From NCBI GenBank assembly GCA_010692425.1, contig JAAHHJ010000014.1, positions 124,001 through 188,000 on the forward strand: 64,000 nt of DNA, written 5' to 3'. Positions 58,815 through 64,000 of this stretch are shown one piece after another (position 1 is the stretch's first letter; every line of letters begins with the position of its first letter). The notes under the pieces were generated by a model, which was given only the letters and a program-made list of their open reading frames with translations, was not told the DNA's origin and did not search any database. This DNA is from Symploca sp. SIO3C6 (GTDB lineage Bacteria; Cyanobacteriota; Cyanobacteriia; Cyanobacteriales; Coleofasciculaceae). The translations under genes and the position numbers were made by a program.

Positions 58815-59200
58815 AATTTATATTTTTTAGTTTATAGTTTTAAAATTCAAAATTTGCCCCTTGACTCAGATACTCAAAACTACTGCCGATTTCAACGAAT
58901 TTGCGTTACTTCAGCGATTTGCTAAATTCTATTTTTCCGGTAATATATGAGATAATGTTATATTTGTGACTTTTTTTAGCCAACACTGAGCTGAAAGCCC
59001 TAATTTAACGTCATAATTTTGCAAATCAGCTCAAATAGAGGCAGCATTGAATTACCCGACGACAAACTAATTTTTATTGTGCCGTTCCTAGAACTGTCAC
59101 AATTAAGCTTATATTAATCAATATTTGTGCATAGCACTAAGTTAAGCGTTAAATGAGGTATTAGGTTTTTTGTAACCTGATACCTCAAATCTTTTTGTTT
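58815..59200. other. Intergenic region, no gene
   Basis: It contains the decayed left part of the tnpB remnant and an AT-rich stretch. At its right end is a strong hairpin just before the DUF2079 gene. Confidence 0.45.
59154..59187 (+). terminator. Hairpin immediately before the DUF2079 start codon
   Basis: TGAGGTATTAGGTT at 59154-59167 pairs with AACCTGATACCTCA at 59174-59187, with one G-U pair, and is followed by AAATCTTTTTG. It has terminator form but lies only 13 bases before the ATG, so an attenuator or translation-blocking role is possible. Confidence 0.55.
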
Positions 59201-60724
59201 ATGAAAAAAAATCTACCTAGGTTTGGTACTCTCAGCTGGATAATCACTATCAGTACCATCATCTTTTTTTGCTGTAGTAGTATCAGACACGCCCTATTTC
59301 ACTCTAGTGCCTTTGACCTAGGTATTTTCGATCAAAGCATTTACCTAATTAGCCAAGGAAAAGAACCGATCTGCTCTTTCATTGGTTTTCACATTCTTGG
59401 CGACCACGCTGCCTGGATTCTCTATCCCTTGAGCTTACTCTATAAGATTTACCCAGATGTCCACTGGCTGTTTGCCGTGCAAGCAGTTGCCTTAGCTTTA
59501 GGAGCTTTACCTATCTGGCATCTTGCCCGTCAGGCTGCTTTAAAAGCAGCATCAGCCCAAGCGATCGCAGTGGCGTACTTGTTATATCCATTAGTCTTTA
59601 ATCTCAATCTCTTTGACTTCCATCCAGAAGTCATGGCACTGCCAGCTTTATTAGCAGCAGTACTGGCTGCCCGTCTCGGTAAAATTTGGTGGTTTACTGG
59701 GGCAATACTCTGGATTTTAGGCTGTAAGGCAGTCCTGGCATTAACTGTAGCAGCCATGGGATTATGGCTCTTAGTTTTTGAAAACCAACGCCTTTATGGA
59801 GCGATCGCTTTACTGGCAGGTATCGCCTGGTTTCTAATTGCCACACAATTAATTATCCCTTTGTTTAGCGGTAGCGAGGCAGCAGCAGTTGGGCGCTATG
59901 CCTATCTCGGTTCTTCAGTATTAGAGATTGCTCAAAACCTACTACTTAAACCCTGGCTGGTGTTAGAGAAAGTATTCTCCCTTGAAACTCTAGAATATTT
60001 AGTTCTATTGATTTTGCCGATAATTTGGGGAGTCTCACCGCAGCATCTGACACCCCTAGTAGCAGCTATTCCCAGCTTAGTAATCAACATTCTCTCAGAA
60101 TCTCCAGCTCAAAGAAATCTAGTACATCAATATTCACTACCAGTGTTACCTTTTTTGCTCTTGGTAGTAATTGCTAGCCTTGCTGCTGGTAAAGGATGGC
60201 TGCCAAGGGTGAGCGAAAAAAGGTGTGGGGGAAAAAATGAGCGGACAGGTCGAGGCGGAGACAAACAGACGCGGAGAATTGAAATCCCACACAAAATTTC
60301 GTTCACCCGGCTACCCAATAGACGCTGGATCATTCTATGGTCATTAATAACTTTCTTAGCTCTGGGAAAATACGGCTATTTTTGGTCAATTTATCTAAAT
60401 TCACTTGATACCTGGCAAGCAACTAGGGAAGCACTTGTCCAGATTCAAACCCCAGGCAGTGTTTTAACGGCACCCCAAATTGCTCCCCATTTAACCCATC
60501 GTCAGGTAGTTAAACTAGCTATTGCTGGTTCTGAGTGTGCTAATTTAGATGAATTTGAGTATATATTACTGAATTTGCCTCATCCCGGCTTTGGGAGTAC
60601 TCCCAAAGTGGTTGTTAGCCTGTTAGCAAGAATTAAGAATACACCCGAGTTTCAATTAAGCTATCAGCGCGATGATATATACCTATTCACTAGGGGAAAT
60701 CAAACCCTCCAGAGCCAATTGTAA
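59201..60724 (+). CDS. DUF2079 polytopic membrane protein
   Basis: The 507-residue protein has about 10 membrane segments and the DUF2079 signature near its start: FHSSAFDLGIFDQSIYLISQG. HILGDHAAWILYPLSLLYKI and FDFHPEVMALPALLAAVLAA follow, with acidic residues in early periplasmic loops as in GT-C glycosyltransferases. Function is unknown; a membrane glycosyltransferase is suspected. A 102-base repeat is inserted in frame at about residues 336-370, in a loop between membrane segments, and adds RVSEKRCGGKNERTGRGGDK and RRIEIPHKISF. The start at ATG 59201 is preferred over TTG 59195. The 3' end overlaps the convergent acyltransferase by 42 bases. Confidence 0.85.
   Translation: MKKNLPRFGTLSWIITISTIIFFCCSSIRHALFHSSAFDLGIFDQSIYLISQGKEPICSFIGFHILGDHAAWILYPLSLLYKIYPDVHWLFAVQAVALALGALPIWHLARQAALKAASAQAIAVAYLLYPLVFNLNLFDFHPEVMALPALLAAVLAARLGKIWWFTGAILWILGCKAVLALTVAAMGLWLLVFENQRLYGAIALLAGIAWFLIATQLIIPLFSGSEAAAVGRYAYLGSSVLEIAQNLLLKPWLVLEKVFSLETLEYLVLLILPIIWGVSPQHLTPLVAAIPSLVINILSESPAQRNLVHQYSLPVLPFLLLVVIASLAAGKGWLPRVSEKRCGGKNERTGRGGDKQTRRIEIPHKISFTRLPNRRWIILWSLITFLALGKYGYFWSIYLNSLDTWQATREALVQIQTPGSVLTAPQIAPHLTHRQVVKLAIAGSECANLDEFEYILLNLPHPGFGSTPKVVVSLLARIKNTPEFQLSYQRDDIYLFTRGNQTLQSQL
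60207..60308 (+). repeat. 102-base palindromic repeat, copy 3 (inside DUF2079 gene)
   Basis: The left end GGGTGAGCGAAAAAAGG and the right end TTTCGTTCACCC are inverted copies with one mismatch in the first 12 bases. Length and codon phase equal those of copy 2. Confidence 0.8.
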
Positions 60725-62113
60725 ATCTCTAGTGAGTTGTGCCACAGCCTGTTTAGCACCGCTACGACTTTCCTTATAAGCTGGGTAATACTCTCCAACT
60801 GATATGGGCTGCCCTACCTTCATCTGTACCCTTTGCTTGCCTAGCCTAGGGCGCTTAAAAGAAGTATGACCCTTAATCTTAGTTATCGTATCCCATAACA
60901 ACATAGTCGTTTCCGCAAAACGCTCTACTGTCGGTTTTTCAGCAACGTAGTAGCCAGTAACTGCCACAAAAGATTCCACTAGCCGCATATGCCACATCCG
61001 CAGATTAGCTTCCTCAGCAATACGATTAGCTAGTCCATACTCTACTGAAGACAAATTATTAGTATTCTTGAATTCTTCTCGAAATATATAATCCCAGCCA
61101 ACTTGTTCTAGACGACGACAACGATCAATTAAACCTCCCCTGGCTTTGAGATCAAAATACTCCTCTGCTACTTTCAGGGCAACATCAAGCAAAGCTTGGA
61201 GGCGAGTTGCCAGTATTTGATTAGCATTACTTGGTATTTCTTCTAGTGTAGAAAGAGTTTTCTCCTCTATAGTAGGCAGAGTTTGATGATAGAAGCGAGT
61301 ATAAAAATCCTCCATTAACGACAGTAAATGTTCCCCCAAGCGGTAGAGTCGCTGATAAAGCAAGGCTTCGGAGGCTTGGGTATTAGCAAGTTGATTGCCC
61401 CCTTGAACTTTCAACTCTACTGTAGACAAACCACTATCAGCTTCCAATTGATATAGAAGCTGTTCTAAAGATTGCCAAGGAGCTTCAATATAACTGTATT
61501 GAATACCCACTGGCACAATCAAAACCTGTTGGGAACGTTCAGCTTTAAGTAAATCCTCAATACACCAGAAACTTAATTGAGCAATACCAGGTTCTAGGGG
61601 ACTAATCACCTCAGTGTGACCATTAGTTGCTCCCTCCGGTGCCGCTGCCATCGGTAACTTACCATTAGCAAACAGATTACGAGCCGAACGTAAACCCATC
61701 CAGTCTGCTTTACCTCGCTGGATAGGAGTGCAACCCAAACGAGAATAAATCCAGCCTACCTGTGAGCCAGCCCAAAGGGGAATACCTCGGTCATAAATAA
61801 AATGGGCATGAATGGGCTTGAGTAGGGATATGCCCTGTTGTTTAGCTACCTCTGGCACTAATTGCCACAACAAGTAGCTCATACAGAAGGGGTCATCAAT
61901 ACTGGGATGACGAAATGCTATCAAAAAACGACTTTTACCCTCCTGAAACTGGCGATACAAATCGACTAATATCTCAACATCATCTGCTTGGATTTGGGTG
62001 ATTTGTGTCTGTCGTCGGAGCAAAAACGGTAGCACCCGCTTAGCTACTCTTAAAACTAGAGGATTAAAAGCAGGTGGGATAAATTCTAGAGGAGGCTGAA
62101 CTTTACTAATCAC
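60683..62113 (-). CDS. PlsC-like 1-acylglycerol-3-phosphate acyltransferase
   Basis: The 476-residue protein has the acyltransferase motifs FRHPSIDDPF (HxxxxD-like, about residues 66-75) and AAPEGATNGH (EGxxN, about 155-165), as in the PlsC/LPLAT superfamily. Family members that add the second acyl chain to lysophosphatidic acid are about 240 residues; here a long C-terminal extension (about 250-470, helical, LATRLQALLDVALKVAEEYF) is present, as in many cyanobacterial paralogues. No clear membrane segment is seen except LVLRVAKRVLPFLL. The start is GTG. Its 3' end overlaps the convergent DUF2079 gene. The substrate is not certain. Confidence 0.8.
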   Translation of the reverse strand: MISKVQPPLEFIPPAFNPLVLRVAKRVLPFLLRRQTQITQIQADDVEILVDLYRQFQEGKSRFLIAFRHPSIDDPFCMSYLLWQLVPEVAKQQGISLLKPIHAHFIYDRGIPLWAGSQVGWIYSRLGCTPIQRGKADWMGLRSARNLFANGKLPMAAAPEGATNGHTEVISPLEPGIAQLSFWCIEDLLKAERSQQVLIVPVGIQYSYIEAPWQSLEQLLYQLEADSGLSTVELKVQGGNQLANTQASEALLYQRLYRLGEHLLSLMEDFYTRFYHQTLPTIEEKTLSTLEEIPSNANQILATRLQALLDVALKVAEEYFDLKARGGLIDRCRRLEQVGWDYIFREEFKNTNNLSSVEYGLANRIAEEANLRMWHMRLVESFVAVTGYYVAEKPTVERFAETTMLLWDTITKIKGHTSFKRPRLGKQRVQMKVGQPISVGEYYPAYKESRSGAKQAVAQLTRDLQLALEGLISPSE

Positions 62114-62984
62114 ATCTAATAGGGGGGGATAGGAGGATGGGGGAATGGGAGGATGGGCAGAGAGGGAGAGGGGGAGAGAGGGAGAGGGGGAGATGATTTT
62201 TATGAAAAATTCGCCCTGGAGCCATCAGCTTTAGCCTTTCTAGTTAAAGTTTTACTAAGCCAAAACACATTTAATTTACATAAATAACAATCATCTGTTT
62301 CTTGTGGTATCGCTGTGGGATGGGCGTCTCGCCAGTTGTCTGCCGTCTGCTCGTCCAAAATATGCAAGTTAAATGTGGAACAGCTTAAAACTTGAGAAAG
62401 TACAATTCAAGTACAAACTAGCCCATAGTTGATTTTAGAGAAAACTTCAAGAAGCAATGAACTATGAACCATGAGCCATGAACAATATTTACTTCTGGTA
62501 ACGATAGTCATTCCAAACACAACTCAGATCTAACAACTTTTTTATCTGGTATTTACTAACCTCTGTGTAAGCGGTAGTAGTTAGTGCTTTTCTAACAAAA
62601 CTAACCAGATTTTTCCAGGAAACTTCCTTGGATTTGAGTAAGGTACGAATATCTTGCAAAGCTGCCTTAGCAGCCTCAGCCTCAAGGGGAGATTTTTGCT
62701 GCCCTTGCTACACCTTCTACACCTACACCCTTATCAAGGTACCGCAGGCATGGGGAAACATACGCTTGAGAAGAGCTGGTGCCTCACCGCAGGGTGGAGA
62801 AATCCTTATGCTAAGTCTTCTCAAAGATTTAAGAATCCCCCTTTTTCTAAAAGGGGGAGTGTCAAGCTGAAGAGGGAATTGGGCTTAGGAATGCCCTAGT
62901 TTGATAAATTAGGACTGAGACTTTTATTTTGATTATCGATGTTACAATTTCTCAAAACCTCTGAAAAAACTTTCTGTAAGAATA
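62114..62984. other. Repeat-rich intergenic region
   Basis: It holds a GGGAGAGG/GGAGGATGG purine repeat (62119-62195) with the tail GATGATTTTTATGA, an ATGAACCATGAGCC repeat (62456-62484), a minus-strand coding remnant (62489-62707), and CCCCCTTTT/AAAAGGGGG inverted repeats at 62837-62857. The plus-strand frames in 62628-62899 are unlikely to be genes. Confidence 0.5.
62489..62707 (-). pseudogene. Coding remnant without a start codon
   Basis: The minus strand is open for 72 codons to TAA at 62489 and reads LEAEAAKAALQDIRTLLKSK, then VSWKNLVSFVRKALTTT and KLLDLSCVWNDYRYQK. It is clearly biased like real protein, but no ATG or GTG start is present before the upstream stop at 62708. It is probably the C-terminal part of a gene truncated by the repeats next to it. 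Family unknown. Confidence 0.4.
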
Positions 62985-63608
62985 ATGACAATCAAAAAAA
63001 ATTCTTATTTAAAGCTGATGGAAATTCCCCCCGGATATCTCAACCTAATGGGTTACGTAGATCAATCAGAAGTGAATGGTCCTGGATGTCGCGCTGTAAT
63101 CTGGGTGCAGGGATGCTTGCAGGAATGTCCTGGTTGTTTCAATTCCGATTCCTGGTCATTTGAAATCAATCAATTAATAGCAGTAGATACATTAGTCGAA
63201 AAAATAACGAGTCATCCTCGCCATGAGGGTGTTACTTTTTCAGGGGGAGAACCTTTCTGGCAAGCCTCAGCTTTAGCAGAATTAGCTTGTAAAGTTAAAG
63301 CCAGGGGACTTAATGTGATGTCATTTACTGGATTTACTTTAGAGCGACTGCAATCTCAATATGCTCCTGCTGGTTCTCAGGAGTTATTGGCTCAACTCGA
63401 TATTTTAATTGACGGCCCTTATATTCAATCTCTTGCTATAAATTCTCCTGATTCTCCTGTTTCTTCTAGCAATCAGCGAGTTCATGTCTTTAATTCGGCA
63501 TTAAAAGACCGAATAACTTGGGCTAGTGACCAAACTGAAGTACACATTCTCAAAGATGGCAGTCGTATTGTTACAGGTTATATGGGGCAGCTAATTTTAT
63601 CAGACTAG
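62985..63608 (+). CDS. NrdG-like radical-SAM activating protein
   Basis: The 207-residue protein has the radical-SAM cluster motif QGCLQECPGCFN (CxxxCxxC, about residues 43-54), VTFSGGEPFWQ (GGE, SAM binding, about 83-93) and an ending of the anaerobic ribonucleotide reductase activase type (DILIDGPYIQSL, SSNQRVHVFNS). NrdG uses SAM and a 4Fe-4S cluster to make the glycyl radical of NrdD. No nrdD lies in the window, and cyanobacteria often carry such a stand-alone protein of unknown target. The start ATG at 62985 is likely; ATG at 63018 (MEIPPGY) is an alternative. Confidence 0.85.
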   Translation: MTIKKNSYLKLMEIPPGYLNLMGYVDQSEVNGPGCRAVIWVQGCLQECPGCFNSDSWSFEINQLIAVDTLVEKITSHPRHEGVTFSGGEPFWQASALAELACKVKARGLNVMSFTGFTLERLQSQYAPAGSQELLAQLDILIDGPYIQSLAINSPDSPVSSSNQRVHVFNSALKDRITWASDQTEVHILKDGSRIVTGYMGQLILSD

Positions 63609-63662
63609 CAATTGTTAATTCTCTGATTTATTTGATTTTTGATGGCTTCAATAGCACTAAAA

Positions 63663-64000
63663 TTAAGGCGGGCATGTTTGCTGCTGTGCCTTGATTTTTT
63701 TTCCAAGAGCTATTGGTATTCCTAGTACAACCTTGGCGTAGAGATTCTCAAACTCGCGCTGAAAATGAGCAGCAACGGTAGGGTTGTCTATTACCAAAAC
63801 TGTTTCATCGTTATTAGTATTGGCTGCCCAGGACCAATTTTGAGAACCTGTAATTACTGTTTGCCCATCAATAATTGCAAATTTGTGATGTAATAAATCT
63901 CCCTTGGGTAACTGAGGCACACCAATAGTAGTAATCGGGTTTTGCCAAGGACGGTTTCCCTGTTCATATTGGCATTTTTTGCTGAGAGCTATACCCATTA
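63663..64000 (-). CDS. Phospholipase D-like (HKD) nuclease, 5' part beyond right edge
   Basis: At least 111 residues are encoded. The HKD motif HHKFAIIDGQTVITGSQNWS (HxKx4D, then GSxN) is the mark of the PLD superfamily, here of the short Nuc/FAM83/mitoPLD-like type with one motif per chain. Sequence FGIP...FENLYAKV is typical of the C-terminal end. The frame is still open at the window edge, and the visible ATG at 63998 need not be the start. It may be a nuclease or lipid enzyme. Substrate unknown. Confidence 0.75.
   Translation of the reverse strand, partial: MGIALSKKCQYEQGNRPWQNPITTIGVPQLPKGDLLHHKFAIIDGQTVITGSQNWSWAANTNNDETVLVIDNPTVAAHFQREFENLYAKVVLGIPIALGKKIKAQQQTCPP

Noticed and set aside
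62628-62899. Two overlapping plus-strand ORFs of about 80 codons
   Set aside because: They run through repeats and antisense to a better coding-like remnant; no start signals.

Overview
The window is cyanobacterial chromosome. Support comes from a CpcT-type phycobiliprotein lyase, a HetZ-like protein, small proteins of cyanobacteria-restricted type, several Uma2-family nuclease genes, the monothiol glutaredoxin/BolA pair, scattered HIP1 octamers (GCGATCGC, e.g. near 19500 and 59560), and many short tandem repeats (TTATTAC heptamers, ATGAACCA/CAATCAAC words). HetZ-like proteins and such repeats favour a filamentous strain with a large repeat-rich genome; the genus cannot be fixed from this sequence. 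No tRNA, rRNA or CRISPR array was seen.

Layout. 1-1.5 kb: the 5' part of a sigma-70-like gene running off the left edge. 2.3-9.4 kb: extracellular or surface functions, namely an RTX repeat protein, a secreted trypsin-like protease, a small membrane protein, and an operon of a PPC-domain protein with a two-partner-secretion exoprotein. 9.4-15.9 kb: methyltransferase, dnaN with a DUF3616 gene, then the hetZ-like gene divergent from cpcT. 16-22.5 kb: accessory genes, namely Uma2, pentapeptide-repeat protein, persulfide dioxygenase-like MBL protein, SNase-like nuclease, GNAT, TMEM175-like channel and a TetR regulator with a striking operator. 22.7-25.6 kb: a dTTP-precursor cluster (archaeal-type thymidylate synthase fusion, dUTPase, dCMP deaminase). 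25.8-28 kb: Phd/YoeB toxin-antitoxin pair, an unknown gene, a second Uma2.

28.9-40.3 kb is the most distinctive block. Four genes are joined by overlaps of 4, 1 and 1 bases: a secreted DUF11 protein, a 1325-residue predicted outer-membrane barrel, a beta-helix/OmpA protein and a 1464-residue adhesin-like protein with five ~158-residue DUF11 repeats. They look like one envelope-anchored surface structure. 41.4-45 kb: a zinc-ribbon PP2C phosphatase beside an FHA/zinc-ribbon Ser/Thr kinase. 45.9-53.8 kb: mostly housekeeping (cimA, 2Fe-2S ferredoxin, ABC ATPase, NagX-like acyltransferase, OmpR-type regulator, Grx4, BolA). 53.8-64 kb: an IS200/IS605-type tnpB element, a kexin-like subtilase with a tnpB fragment at its 3' end, a DUF2079 membrane protein, a PlsC-like acyltransferase, an NrdG-like radical-SAM activase and a PLD-type nuclease cut by the right edge.

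The best candidate for something undescribed is a palindromic repeat of exactly 102 bases (34 codons) present three times. Two copies lie inside unrelated protein genes (36045-36146 and 60207-60308), in the same codon phase, encoding related peptides (RVSEKR...QTRRI). Other repeat classes also lie inside genes or supply their start codons. A MITE-like family with TATAGC/GCTATA ends (four copies) and a 313-base inverted-repeat element add to the picture of a repeat-driven genome.
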